Source: Alphaproteobacteria bacterium (GTDB taxonomy: Bacteria > Pseudomonadota > Alphaproteobacteria > Micavibrionales > Micavibrionaceae). From it: a stretch of DNA of 64,000 bases. Location of the stretch: the NCBI GenBank assembly GCA_020443075.1, contig JAGRIU010000056.1, positions 1-64,000 on the forward strand. The letters are read 5' to 3'. The notes under the pieces were generated by a model. It was given only the letters and a program-made list of their open reading frames with translations. It did not search any database and was not told the origin of the DNA. Shown one piece after another: positions 17,469 to 28,245 of this stretch; the first letter of the stretch is position 1; every line of letters starts with the position of its first letter. Made by a program: the position numbers and the translations under genes.

Positions 17469-17533
17469 GTCATTCCTGCGTAAGCAGGAATCCGGTGAAG
17501 ACATAACGCGATCCCTGCCTTCGCAGGGATGAC
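17469..17533. repeat. Paired hairpin repeat between groES and groEL
   Basis: First hairpin: ATTCCTGC (17472-17479) with GCAGGAAT (17484-17491). Second: ATCCCTGC (17511-17518) with GCAGGGAT (17523-17530). The unit is bounded by GTCAT and ATGAC. Stem sequences differ from the CCCCGC/GCGGGG type but remain paired. In this position it could set the groES:groEL mRNA ratio, which is inference. Confidence 0.8.
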
Positions 17534-17542
17534 AACAAATAA

Positions 17543-19207
<1,665 letters not shown>

Positions 19208-19234
19208 GCTCTCGTCTGACCGTTAAAAAATAAT

Positions 19235-19266
19235 AAAAGGCCGTATCAATCGATGCGGCCTTTTTT
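19235..19266 (+). terminator. Terminator after groEL, usable from both sides
   Basis: AAAAGGCCG (19235-19243) and CGGCCTTTT (19256-19264) form a 9-bp stem followed by TTTTTT. On the other strand a T-rich stretch also follows, so it could serve the convergent ferredoxin gene as well. Confidence 0.85.
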
Positions 19267-19294
19267 ATGATTGCAAAGCAAAACGACGAAAAAT

Positions 19295-19609
19295 TTAATC
19301 CCCATACTCCGCCAGCGTGACCTTCAATCCGTCCAGACTTTCATCCATGATAAGCTGGCAGGACAGGCGGGAATTCTCTTTCAAGTTAAACGCCTCATCC
19401 AGCATTTCTTCTTCATCTTCGCGCATGTCCGGCAATTTATCGACCCATGCCGGATCAACATAAACATGACAGGTCGCGCACGCACAGGCCCCGCCGCACT
19501 CGGCCTTGATCGGTAGGCCATATTCACGGATAATTTCCATCACCCGCCAGCCTTCCACGGCCTCAAGCTCGTAGTCCTTGCCTTCTTGGTCGGTTACAAA
19601 AATTTTCAT
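19295..19609 (-). CDS. [2Fe-2S] ferredoxin, adrenodoxin type
   Basis: A small soluble electron carrier. The 104 residues have the plant/adrenodoxin-type cluster motif CGGACACATC (C-X5-C-X2-C, residues 38-47), and a fourth cysteine in SRLSCQLI near residue 83. MDEAFNLKENSRLSCQL is typical of the vertebrate-adrenodoxin and bacterial Fdx branch, which works in Fe-S cluster assembly or with cytochrome P450s. No isc gene or P450 is nearby, so the partner cannot be told. The gene is next to a membrane protein gene transcribed the same way (18 bases upstream). Confidence 0.93.
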   Translation of the reverse strand: MKIFVTDQEGKDYELEAVEGWRVMEIIREYGLPIKAECGGACACATCHVYVDPAWVDKLPDMREDEEEMLDEAFNLKENSRLSCQLIMDESLDGLKVTLAEYGD

Positions 19610-19627
19610 GACCCAACATCCTCTAAT

Positions 19628-20443
19628 TTACAAAATTGAAACCGTTTTATTTTCATCGTTAAACATCGAAGATACGCCATAGGCCATCCCGACACTGGCA
19701 ATCAAAACCGTTGCATAATCAAACACCGCGTACATGATCGCCGAAGCATAAGCGTGCGGCCCATGCGCGATATTTTGTGCCTCCGGTGCCGCCGGCAATA
19801 CGCCATCAACAAAGCCGGAAACCACCAATAGCACCAGCCCCGGGGGAATAAAACACATCGCCCACAAGCCGAGCATATAAAATGAGGCCGAAAACGGCAT
19901 GATTTTTTTTAAAAAATGTTTCACAGAAAAACCCAGAGCCACCGGCACATACAGCCAGAAAAAACGAAAAATCCAGATCATAAAGACAACAAATAAAGAA
20001 CTCGCGATAAACATCGCCAGACCTGGCTCAGGCGCAGAAACCTGCGTCGCTTCCGGCATATCGCGGATCGGCCCGGAAAACACAAGACCCGCAAAAACCG
20101 AAAGGATGATCTTGAATAAAACATACAAAATCATAGAGGCCATGACGGCATTTTTCTCTTCATAGTCTTTCAAGGGCCGGACCAGAACATAGGCTTTGTC
20201 GGTTTCCATCTTCAAAGCCTGCGCCATAATCAGGGCAACAGCCCAGCCCTCAAGGAAATAGGACGGCAACAAAAATAGCCCCTGACGCAAGAGATGATCG
20301 CTCAAGCCCAACATGATGACGAGAGCAAAGCTTACGATCTTGATTCCGATAACCAGAGCCGACAGACGCGCCAAAGCCTGCCTGTTATCCCAGACGTAGC
20401 GATAGGCCTTCGAGGCACATTCAATAAAATCAAAAGCGGGCAT
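19628..20443 (-). CDS. Multi-pass membrane protein of unknown function
   Basis: The 271-residue protein has about five hydrophobic segments long enough to span the membrane, near residues 20-46, 50-75, 100-124, 140-166 and 185-212. It has no signal peptide and no motif I recognise. Charged loops between TM2 and TM3 (METDKAYVLVRPLKDYEEKNA) suggest a cytoplasmic loop. It lies 18 bases upstream of the ferredoxin gene on the same strand, so they may share a transcript, and it is divergent from ctaA. Confidence 0.8.
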   Translation of the reverse strand: MPAFDFIECASKAYRYVWDNRQALARLSALVIGIKIVSFALVIMLGLSDHLLRQGLFLLPSYFLEGWAVALIMAQALKMETDKAYVLVRPLKDYEEKNAVMASMILYVLFKIILSVFAGLVFSGPIRDMPEATQVSAPEPGLAMFIASSLFVVFMIWIFRFFWLYVPVALGFSVKHFLKKIMPFSASFYMLGLWAMCFIPPGLVLLVVSGFVDGVLPAAPEAQNIAHGPHAYASAIMYAVFDYATVLIASVGMAYGVSSMFNDENKTVSIL

Positions 20444-20538
20444 GGATTTATGGCTCAGATTGATTTATCCATTAATGCCTAACATACACACAAGGCTGGC
20501 GGGTGGCTAGGCTAAGCGTAAAAGAAACTCGTATTCAC

Positions 20539-21573
20539 ATGAACGCACCACAAGAGCAAACATCAAAACCTTTGGCCATCTGGCTGTTCATCTGCGCGGC
20601 CATGGTTTTTGCGATGATGGTCATCGGAGCAATCACGCGTTTGAGCGAATCGGGCCTCTCCATGGTGGAATGGCGTCCATTAATCGGCACGCTGCCGCCG
20701 ATGAACGAAGCCGAATGGAACCGGGTGTTCGATCTCTACCAACACAGCCCGGAATTCCAGAAAAAGCATTTCTGGATGGAACTGGGCGATTTCAAAAAAA
20801 TATTTTTCTGGGAATGGCTGCACCGCTTATGGGGCCGCTCGATTGGTCTGGTTTTCGCGCTGCCATTGGCGTTTTTCTGGATACGCGGCAGTATTCCGAA
20901 AGGCTATCACGTAAAATTACTCGGCATGCTGGTCCTAGGCGGCGCGCAAGGCTTTATGGGCTGGTACATGGTCAAAAGCGGATTGGTGGATATTCCGGCC
21001 GTCAGCCACTTCCGCCTCGCCGCACATTTATCGCTGGCGTTTTTGATCTCCGCGCTGCTTTTGTGGCTGGGGCTATCGGTCTGGGGCGCCCAAAAACGTC
21101 CTTCAAAAGCGCTATTCCTCCATGGTCTGGGCGTACTTACACTTGTGAGTATTACGATTGTCTGGGGGGCGTTTACCGCCGGTCTGGACGCGGGCCTGCT
21201 CTATAACGACAGCTTTCCGAAAATGGGCGGTCTGTGGATTCCCCCCGAAGTCACGAGCGCAGGCTCACTGCTCAAAGATCCGGCATCTGTGCAATTTGCG
21301 CATCGCTGGCTGGCGCTCATCAGCGCTGCTGCATTACTAAGTCTATGGGCGCATGCTGTCATATTCAAAAAACGCGGATTCTGGGCGTTGCACGCACTGG
21401 CGCTCATGGCGCTGCTTCAGCCCACACTCGGCGTTCTCACATTATTTTCCGGTGTTCACCTGCACATAGCCGCCGCCCATCAGGCCGGAGCCATCCTCAC
21501 CTTTGCACTGCTGATCATCAGCCTGCACGCATTTTATCCAAAAGTATCGAGAAACTCAGGACATCAATCCTGA
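20539..21573 (+). CDS. ctaA: Heme A synthase (Cox15/CtaA family)
   Basis: Oxidises the C8 methyl group of heme O to the formyl group of heme A for aa3-type cytochrome oxidase; it acts in the inner membrane. The N terminus carries GAITRLSESGLSMVEWRPLIG, typical of the alphaproteobacterial and mitochondrial branch. The four conserved heme-ligand or near-ligand histidines are visible in EWLHRLWGRSIG, SHFRLAAHLSLAF, FAHRWLALI and AAHQAGAIL. About eight membrane segments are seen. The ATG at 20539 gives 344 residues, close to the family; an upstream GTG at 20503 would add 12 odd residues. The oxidase genes themselves are not in the window. Confidence 0.96.
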   Translation: MNAPQEQTSKPLAIWLFICAAMVFAMMVIGAITRLSESGLSMVEWRPLIGTLPPMNEAEWNRVFDLYQHSPEFQKKHFWMELGDFKKIFFWEWLHRLWGRSIGLVFALPLAFFWIRGSIPKGYHVKLLGMLVLGGAQGFMGWYMVKSGLVDIPAVSHFRLAAHLSLAFLISALLLWLGLSVWGAQKRPSKALFLHGLGVLTLVSITIVWGAFTAGLDAGLLYNDSFPKMGGLWIPPEVTSAGSLLKDPASVQFAHRWLALISAAALLSLWAHAVIFKKRGFWALHALALMALLQPTLGVLTLFSGVHLHIAAAHQAGAILTFALLIISLHAFYPKVSRNSGHQS

Positions 21574-22475
21574 TCGTTTTCTTCTTTTTTAGAAGGAACA
21601 AACGTAATGTGCTCTTCTTTTGAAAGAGAAGGATTTGGCGGTGACGGTTGCGTGGCCGTTGGAGTCGGCGAGGCAGATTCCACCGCAGGCCTTGCCGCAA
21701 GTTGAGAAGGCTCAGGCTCAGGAGGCGTTATAACAGGCGCATCCGTCGTTGCATAAGGAGAAGCCGGCGGCGGCGCAGCACTGTAAAGAGGGGAGGTAGA
21801 AGGGGGCGCAGTCTGGGAATCAGGCTCTGTGTCCATAACCGGAGGCTCCGCATCAGGAAAAATCGGCATAGCCTGTGTTGATGGCGGCGCGGACAGATCA
21901 ATCGGCCGAATATTTTCGTCCTCCAAAGGATCAAGGGTATGAATATCCACATGCGGTTGCACGGCTGGCGGCGGCGTATCGGAAGACTCGCGATGTACGA
22001 AAGGCTGTTCAGAAGGGGGCGAGGGGAGCGGGTCAACATCGACAACAGCGGAAGGCTCGATTTGAGGTTTTTCCGGCGGCGCAAAGCGATCGACAATATG
22101 TTCGGCGTAAATATGCAGGGATAAATCGCGCCCCCAAGCGCCGATGAGCCCATGAACATATTCGGTATTTAAAGCCCCGTTTTGCGCGCTTTTGTCTTCA
22201 AGAGTCTCCAAAATGTCGAGCAAAGCCAACTGGCGCTCTTCCGCAGCGTGTTCCAGCTCGGCCTTACGCTCGCGCGTGCCCCCGCCTTCCGTGTCATATT
22301 GAATGAGTTCAGGCTCGAAAATATAAGGCGCAACGATATCCCACTTTTTGATAAAACGAATACGTCCACTTTGATTCCCGCGAACATACAGCGTTTTAAG
22401 AGCTTCAAAAAACGCGTCAAACTGCTCGCTCGTCAGTTTTTTCTTGGAAGTTGATGCAGATTCCGGCTGATCCAT
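21564..22475 (-). CDS. Unknown protein with proline-rich C-terminal half
   Basis: The 303-residue protein is not recognised. Residues 1-145 look globular and helical (EQFDAFFEALKTLYVRG, DIVAPYIFEPELIQYD). From about residue 150 to the end, it is rich in Pro, Ser, Thr, Ala and Glu, a disordered stretch. There is no signal peptide or membrane segment. Its last bases overlap the end of ctaA by 10 bp from the other strand. It lies 91 bases downstream of the 1142-residue protein, on the same strand, so the two could be expressed together. Confidence 0.7.
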   Translation of the reverse strand: MDQPESASTSKKKLTSEQFDAFFEALKTLYVRGNQSGRIRFIKKWDIVAPYIFEPELIQYDTEGGGTRERKAELEHAAEERQLALLDILETLEDKSAQNGALNTEYVHGLIGAWGRDLSLHIYAEHIVDRFAPPEKPQIEPSAVVDVDPLPSPPSEQPFVHRESSDTPPPAVQPHVDIHTLDPLEDENIRPIDLSAPPSTQAMPIFPDAEPPVMDTEPDSQTAPPSTSPLYSAAPPPASPYATTDAPVITPPEPEPSQLAARPAVESASPTPTATQPSPPNPSLSKEEHITFVPSKKEENDQD

Positions 22476-22566
22476 GAGTAAGGCGCTCCTGATTTAACCT
22501 CTTCTATCTATTGTAAAGCGATCTCGCGCAGGCGCAAGGATGAAGATGCAAAGCCCCGAATTAAAG

Positions 22567-25500
22567 CTATGGCTGTTTCGCGCCAAAGGACGAAGAAGGC
22601 GGCCAGGTCTTGGGATTCCGGCATAGGCCCGTGGAGGCGAGTTCACCGCCCGGATCGCAGTCTGCTTGGGCCGAATTGGCATCCGGTGCACCTGTTTTGG
22701 GTTCGTTGTCTCTCGATCCGCCAAACGTTCTTTGCAGCCAGCTGCCGCGTTTGGGCTCATTCTTCTGCCCGTGAACCTCATCCCACTGCTTTTTCATCTT
22801 ATCCGCGGTATCCCATCCCCGCATCTTCGGGCGCGGGTCATGATAACGCGCGGCTACTTCTTCGCTCAGGCCGGTGGCCACGACCTCCAGCAGCCGAATG
22901 TCGGAAGCACTGGGATGCTCGCCGGCACGGCGCAGGCGCAGCTCCAAATCCCGGTCGCCGGAAAAAAGGACGGCCATTTCGTACAGCTCGGGATAATCGT
23001 TCTTCAGCCTTTTATAATAATCCATGAAAGCCTGCTCGCGCATCTCCGGCGTGACGGCCTCAGGATCAACGCCCTCAATGTAAATGCCTCTGGCCAGCTC
23101 TCTGCGAGCGTCCACATTGCCCTTATCAAAGTAATCCGGCCGGGGCATGATAACGATTTTCTGGCTAAGCCTGTTATAATAGGCCATGGCGTTATCCGGC
23201 TCGACGCCAGGCTGTACATCGACCCCCGCCACGCGGATACTCATGCCCAAAGCCTTGCCGAGCGCCAGATTTTTCCCGGCATATTTAAGCAGGAATGAAA
23301 GATGCTCCTGATCCAGCATTTGCGGCTCTCCGGCCATGTCATCCGCATCGCGCAGGAGACGGTTGGCATCATCCCGGCTGGCAATGCTGTCATAGGCCAC
23401 GGCCTCAAATTCACCGGCCAGTTGCGCTTCATAAAGATTGCCGCCGATCGGAATGGTTTTCGGACTTTCCACCTTGTTGGCGGCATTGGCGCGCACGGCT
23501 TTGGCAACGGCCATTGTCTCATGGGCCATCGCATCCAAGGCCGAGGATGAATCGGCCGGATTTTGCACGGATTTCATGTGATCCAAAAACGCAAGCGGAG
23601 TGGAACCACTGGCCCAGCGCATATCTTCCGGAAAGAGCATCGCAAAACCTGCGCTTTTTTCCCGCAAGGCCGGTGCGGCATGCTCATAGACATATTTTGC
23701 GCTGGCCTCACGCGCATCGTATTTTTGCGCCAGCTCTGCTTTCACCGCAATCAGGTGCTCAAGCGTTTGTATTTCTTCCGCTCCCAAACTGCCTTTATGC
23801 GCGGCCAGATATTCTTCCGGCTCCAAATAGCGCCCCATCAAATCCATATCGATCTTTTCAACCGAAAAGACCATGGATTTTTTATCAATCACGGCCACGT
23901 AAACATCGTTATGATCATCACGGAACGCCATATAGCTTTGCATGCATAAAGGAATCGCTTTGGCCTGTGCCCGGTAATTTGGAGAGGCGTAGGCGATCTG
24001 ATGATCGTTGTACATATCGATAATATCATCCGCGCTATAGGCTTTGCCGCCCGAAGTAATCGGCGTCATGCTTTCCAGCTTGGGATGGAGCATCGGCTGG
24101 ATTTCGTAGTTATGCGTATAACCGATCTCGCCTTCTATACCGTTAATCGCATCTTCAACGCCTTGCGCGAATTTATCGCCGTCACTGCCCGCCGCGCGCG
24201 CGCTTTTCAAAACGCCTTCACGAAATGCCGTGCGTTGAGCCTCATCGCCGAAAGGCAGCAGGTTTAAAGTTTGCAGACTTGGCAGTAAAAACGCCTCGAA
24301 ACCGTCATAAGTGCCTTGATCCTTGGCAAACTGCTCGCGCGCCTTTTTATAAAAGATCGCCAGGCGCTCTTTCAAATGCACGCTCTCGGCGCTGGTATCG
24401 GGGATCTGGTGCTCTTTATCCAGAACGTCATTCAACCCGAACCCGCCGGTATAGGCGCGCAAGAGCGCATCATGAAGCTGCACCGCATCCAGATGCCCCG
24501 CCGCGTTCAACCGCGCAACATCATCGGCCAGAATATCGCGCGTCAGCGGCGCAAAAGCCTGTCCTTGCCCGTGGAACAAGGCATAAGAGGCCAGTTGATC
24601 GCGATCATTCATATAATCAAGGGCCGTAAACAGCGCATCCAATTGACCGCTTTTCACCAGATCCTGAAACGCTTTGCGCTCTTTTTCCTCCATGAGCAGT
24701 AAAAATGCCGGCGGGTTTTCGGGGTCCGTCAGCCGTTTGAGGATATAATCACCCTTGGCCGCCGTATATTCCCAAGGCTCACCCAGTGCTTTGGGCAGCG
24801 GCTTGGGCAGGGATTTCCCGTCGCTCAAAACGGCCGGATTGCTCAAAACCATGATCAGGCCTTGCAAGGCCGCTTGATCGTTAAAATCCAGCCGCCCGTC
24901 AAGCGTGATATTGGTTGGAATGCGTTGATCCATCAAGTCTCCGGCAAAGATCTCGACAATGCTTTTGACCAAAACATTATCCTGATTTTTATCCAGAGTT
25001 TCGTTGATTTTGGGCACGAGGCCGATCAATGCGGTTTCGATTCGCTGCGCTGCTGTTCCCGTATCAAGAGCGTCATAATCCGAAAGCACCGCTACGCCGC
25101 GCGCATCCATCTGCGCCAGACCGTCGACAAGCGTCAAAAGTCTGCCTTTGAACTCTTGTTGCTCTGGTGTGCTTTCCGGCAGTTGCGGCGCAAGGGTTTC
25201 GAGCTTTTCTCTGTATTTCGCGCTGTAAATACCGTCCTTTTCCTCGTCCTTCAGCCCCGCCCCTAAAATCGGGTCGTTTTGAAGCTGGCGAAGCGTATCT
25301 TTGAGTTTTTGCTGCTCCTCCGCACCCCATTGTCCATCGGGAGAGGGCATGCCGATCATCGCCTCAACGCTCTGGATCGCCGCCGCCAGTTGCATCCGCG
25401 GATCATTCTGGTTCAGGTCCGCCGGATTAACCAGCGTATTGAAAAAACCGCCCTGAGCCAGCGCGCCCATATTGGCGAACACATCCTTATAGTTTTGCAG

Positions 25501-25995
25501 AAGAGCCAGAGACTCTTGCGGCCGCTGAAGCATCTCCGGCGCATAAGTTTTTAAGGCTCCCGCTAAGGCTTTAATTTTGTCATCCGATGATTCTTCTAAA
25601 ACCTTGGGAATGGCATGTGCCAGATCGTTATTACTATAAATATCTTCCAGCGTTGAACGCGCGAGAGCAGTTTTCGCAAAGTTCATATCCTTTACAAGGA
25701 AATCTATATCCTTTGCCGCAATAGCTTTGAATTTTTCTAGTCCCGTAACACCGTCATCATCCTTGGAAAACAGGGCCTCATTAATCGTGGCTTGAAGTTT
25801 GGTCGTCATCGCCGGATCGAAATTATCGACCCGTCCGCCATCGCCGAACAGCCCGTTCATTTGCCGTAAAAACAAAATAGAGGCCACCCGCAGCCTGTTT
25901 TCCGTGCTGACGTCAAAACCGATCGACCCCAGCGCTTGCCCTAAAGCAGCGGCTTGCGGCGGCAGTGTCGGCGTTGTGGTTGGTGGCTCGGCCAT
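22567..25995 (-). CDS. Very large unknown protein (1142 residues)
   Basis: An intact ORF of 1142 codons whose product I cannot place in a family. It has no signal peptide, no membrane segment and no obvious enzymatic motif. It is mostly helical and acidic. Residues 77-88 (SKDDDGVTGLEK) loosely resemble an EF-hand loop. A last part of about 260 residues (from VDVQPGVEPDNAMAYYNRL) looks like a separate compact domain, with PRPDYFDKGNVDARRELARG and SGDRDLELRLRRAGE. The last 60 residues are polar and disordered. Codon use is like that of the host genes. The start is ATG with a T-rich, poor ribosome-binding region. It could be an effector, a scaffold or a lineage-specific protein; no claim is made. 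Confidence 0.75.
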   Translation of the reverse strand: MAEPPTTTPTLPPQAAALGQALGSIGFDVSTENRLRVASILFLRQMNGLFGDGGRVDNFDPAMTTKLQATINEALFSKDDDGVTGLEKFKAIAAKDIDFLVKDMNFAKTALARSTLEDIYSNNDLAHAIPKVLEESSDDKIKALAGALKTYAPEMLQRPQESLALLQNYKDVFANMGALAQGGFFNTLVNPADLNQNDPRMQLAAAIQSVEAMIGMPSPDGQWGAEEQQKLKDTLRQLQNDPILGAGLKDEEKDGIYSAKYREKLETLAPQLPESTPEQQEFKGRLLTLVDGLAQMDARGVAVLSDYDALDTGTAAQRIETALIGLVPKINETLDKNQDNVLVKSIVEIFAGDLMDQRIPTNITLDGRLDFNDQAALQGLIMVLSNPAVLSDGKSLPKPLPKALGEPWEYTAAKGDYILKRLTDPENPPAFLLLMEEKERKAFQDLVKSGQLDALFTALDYMNDRDQLASYALFHGQGQAFAPLTRDILADDVARLNAAGHLDAVQLHDALLRAYTGGFGLNDVLDKEHQIPDTSAESVHLKERLAIFYKKAREQFAKDQGTYDGFEAFLLPSLQTLNLLPFGDEAQRTAFREGVLKSARAAGSDGDKFAQGVEDAINGIEGEIGYTHNYEIQPMLHPKLESMTPITSGGKAYSADDIIDMYNDHQIAYASPNYRAQAKAIPLCMQSYMAFRDDHNDVYVAVIDKKSMVFSVEKIDMDLMGRYLEPEEYLAAHKGSLGAEEIQTLEHLIAVKAELAQKYDAREASAKYVYEHAAPALREKSAGFAMLFPEDMRWASGSTPLAFLDHMKSVQNPADSSSALDAMAHETMAVAKAVRANAANKVESPKTIPIGGNLYEAQLAGEFEAVAYDSIASRDDANRLLRDADDMAGEPQMLDQEHLSFLLKYAGKNLALGKALGMSIRVAGVDVQPGVEPDNAMAYYNRLSQKIVIMPRPDYFDKGNVDARRELARGIYIEGVDPEAVTPEMREQAFMDYYKRLKNDYPELYEMAVLFSGDRDLELRLRRAGEHPSASDIRLLEVVATGLSEEVAARYHDPRPKMRGWDTADKMKKQWDEVHGQKNEPKRGSWLQRTFGGSRDNEPKTGAPDANSAQADCDPGGELASTGLCRNPKTWPPSSSFGAKQP

Positions 25996-26201
25996 AAAAA
26001 ATCACACTCTCTAACCTAAGAGACCGGATTTTCTTATAGATTGTCACTCACCCGGATCTCTACATTTTGTCATCTTAACCATTTGATTTTATTTATATTT
26101 ATACGGCCCAAAACAAAGGGGCCCGGCTAAGATAATCACATTATGCCACAAGCCGCACCGAAATACAAACTTTCAGTGCAATTTTTTCAATGTTTTCAAA
26201 T

Positions 26202-26221
26202 GGTTAACAAAAGGTTAACAA
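26202..26221. repeat. Tandem GGTTAACAA, 11 bases apart
   Basis: GGTTAACAA occurs at 26202-26210 and 26213-26221, about one helical turn apart, in the 242-base gap upstream of the 1142-residue gene. It might be a pair of regulator sites, but only two copies are seen. Confidence 0.35.
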
Positions 26222-26237
26222 GGACGGGGAGGGGCAT

Positions 26238-26903
26238 TTATTCCCCTGTTTTATCGTCTTTGCCTTCGCCGGGAGTAGTCTGTTCTCCTTCAGCATCCGC
26301 CTCTTCCTCAGCCTTTTTCTGTTTGGCCAGTTCTTCGGCTTGGGCTTCCGACTCCATGGCCTGGGGCAAGCTAACCAAAGTTTGGCGGAGCAGAGCGCTC
26401 ATCCCTTCTTGCGTTTGATCCATCTGCTTGAGAACAAATTCACAGGCTTCCGGCGTGCTGACCGGAACACGCTCGATTCGTTTATTGTTTTTCTTGCGTT
26501 CTTGATCCACCAGCTTAAACAAGGCCTTAATATCCTTTTTCTTGGCATAGTCCTGGGCGATCATCATGTTATCAATGTTGGCTTGTGCCTCGTCCAAAAT
26601 CGGATTAACCGCTGTTTTCCATTCACCAAATCGCTTATCCAAAGGATCTTTCATCTCCGGATTAGCCTTTCCGCACGCCTCAATAGCCTCTGATACACTG
26701 CCGCGCACCTGCTCAACGACCTTGATCAGATTATAATTGCCGTATAAAACCCCGAAATGCCGGGCTTCTTTTTCACCAAGATCCTTTGTAAAAGCCTTGT
26801 AGGCCTCAATAACCGGATTGGCTTTGGATTTATCGGAATCATCGGCCCAGGCCGGAGCGCTAAGGAGGGCAAGAGCTAAAACACAGGTCAAAAAGCGGGG
26901 CAT
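26238..26903 (-). CDS. Exported helical protein of unknown function
   Basis: The 221 residues begin with a clear signal peptide (MPRFLTCVLALALLSAPAWA, cleavage after AWA). The mature part is predicted as long helices, with two cysteines at about residues 77 and 153, and ends in a Glu/Lys/Ala-rich tail of about 45 residues. It is probably periplasmic. No family is recognised. It is upstream of the 1142- and 303-residue genes on the same strand, but a 242-base gap makes co-transcription uncertain. Confidence 0.8.
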   Translation of the reverse strand: MPRFLTCVLALALLSAPAWADDSDKSKANPVIEAYKAFTKDLGEKEARHFGVLYGNYNLIKVVEQVRGSVSEAIEACGKANPEMKDPLDKRFGEWKTAVNPILDEAQANIDNMMIAQDYAKKKDIKALFKLVDQERKKNNKRIERVPVSTPEACEFVLKQMDQTQEGMSALLRQTLVSLPQAMESEAQAEELAKQKKAEEEADAEGEQTTPGEGKDDKTGE

Positions 26904-26967
26904 AAAGCGCGATCCTTTCCTCTAATGAATGACAGCGTAACAATACTAAGCTAGCGCCGATAAGCGC

Positions 26968-27162
26968 AAAAAAAAAGCCTGTATGAATAAAATCGAAAAA
27001 AAGAGCTGGGATACCCGTTTTTCGACCGCTTCATACAGGCCAGTGCGCATGACATAAGAGAAAAAGTTAAATCTGTTGAAAAATCTCCCCAAAAAGGCGC
27101 GGATAACGCGCTAAAATCCCCTAGTGGCAGCCTGAACGCGCCCACATCGCGTAAATTTTTGC
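26968..27162 (-). ncRNA. Candidate structured small RNA
   Basis: On the minus strand TATAAT (27174-27169) is followed by GGCAGC...GCTGCC enclosing an ACGCG/CGCGT hairpin, then a GCGCG/CGCGC hairpin, then an 11-bp stem (GCCTGTATGAA at 27040-27030 with TTCATACAGGC at 26987-26977) that ends in nine T residues. This is a promoter-to-terminator layout for a transcript of about 195 bases without an ORF. The -35 region is poor (CATCAC at 17-base spacing, inside an inverted repeat). I could not assign it to 6S, tmRNA, SRP or RNase P RNA. Confidence 0.5.
26970..27040 (-). terminator. Large-loop intrinsic terminator of the candidate small RNA
   Basis: GCCTGTATGAA and TTCATACAGGC are perfect complements 42 bases apart, and the second arm runs directly into a run of nine T on the minus strand. 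The long loop can form further short stems. Confidence 0.65.
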
Positions 27163-27447
27163 TGCCGTATTATATTCCCCTGCTTCCTTAAGTGATGTCC
27201 CTGTTATCACTGGTCATTTGTGGTTTGCGAACCAAAATGCGTTCATCAACCTTATATATTTAACATAACATATAAAATATGAATAGAAAGTAAATAAAAT
27301 TTGAAATGTTTTGTTTTTAATTTCAGGGGGTTGCAGTTGGTTTTGCCTAATCAAAATCACGCATTTTTTTGCGAAAGACAAAAACGGAATCCGTTTACAA
27401 AGAGGTGTATAAAAATAAAGTAAAATCAATGCATTAGCGTGGCGTGC

Positions 27448-28245
27448 TTAGGCGGCTATGTTGTCAATCAGCCGTGTCCGGCCCAAAAAAGCGGCGGCCA
27501 GAACGCGTCCTTGCCAAAAACGCACGTAATCGATTTTATCAAATCCGGCCTCCAGCAACGCATTTTCAGCCTCTTGGGTCGCTGTTTCCACCGCCCGGCC
27601 ACGGGCAATCTCCTCGGCGCAATGGCGCAGGATTTTATTCAGCTTGCGCGCAATCTCCAGCTCTTCCGCACTCAAATACGCATTGCGCGAAGATAGTGCC
27701 AATCCGTGCTCATCGCGGGCAATCAGGCCGCCGACAATCTCCACGGATAATCTCTCGGCTGCCGCCATTTCCTTGATGACCTGCAATTGCTGGAAATCTT
27801 TCTCCCCGAACACGGCCACATCGGGCTGCACTTGAGAAAACAGCCTGTGCACCACCGTGACGACCCCGTCAAAATGCGTTGGTCGGAAATCCCCCTCCAG
27901 CCCCTTGGCCATCGCTCCGGCCTTGACCGTAATATCTTTGCCGTCAGGATAAATATCCGTTTCACGCGGCGCATAAACGATGTCCACACCAGCCGTATCC
28001 AGCTTGGCCGCATCGCCCTCTAAATCGCGCGGATACGCGTCGAAATCCTCATGCGGAGCAAACTGTGTCGGGTTGACGAAAATGCTGACGATGATTTTAT
28101 CGGCATGCCGGCGCGCTAAGTCCACGAGGCTGAGATGTCCGGCGTGCAAGGCCCCCATCGTCGGCACAAAACCGATCGTGCGCCCTTCTTCTTTTAAAGG
28201 CGCGATAATCTCTTCAAGCTCCTGTTTTGAATGGGCAATAATCAT
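27448..28245 (-). CDS. panC: Pantothenate synthetase
   Basis: Joins pantoate and beta-alanine with ATP to make pantothenate, the last step of vitamin B5 synthesis. The 265 residues show PTMGALHAGHLSLV, with the HIGH-type motif, then QFAPHEDFDAYPR, FGEKDFQQLQVI and LALSSRNAYLS, which stands in for KMSKS. It overlaps the end of panB by 4 bases (ATGA), so the two are translated from one message. It is slightly shorter than E. coli PanC (283). Confidence 0.97.
   Translation of the reverse strand: MIIAHSKQELEEIIAPLKEEGRTIGFVPTMGALHAGHLSLVDLARRHADKIIVSIFVNPTQFAPHEDFDAYPRDLEGDAAKLDTAGVDIVYAPRETDIYPDGKDITVKAGAMAKGLEGDFRPTHFDGVVTVVHRLFSQVQPDVAVFGEKDFQQLQVIKEMAAAERLSVEIVGGLIARDEHGLALSSRNAYLSAEELEIARKLNKILRHCAEEIARGRAVETATQEAENALLEAGFDKIDYVRFWQGRVLAAAFLGRTRLIDNIAA

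Larger units (their letters stand above)
26904..27447. other. Gene-free stretch of 544 bases
   Basis: No convincing ORF was found. The left part (26968-27174) has a candidate small RNA on the minus strand. The right part (27175-27447) is AT-rich, with an AGTGAT/ATCACT inverted repeat at 27191-27211 and no other feature I can support. Confidence 0.7.

Noticed and set aside
17469-17533. CRISPR-like or transposon-end repeats
   Set aside because: Two hairpins with no regular spacer array, no cas genes and no transposase; they fit the short palindromic repeat family.
26968-27162. 6S, tmRNA, SRP or RNase P RNA
   Set aside because: None of the conserved sequences of these RNAs is visible; kept only as a candidate small RNA.
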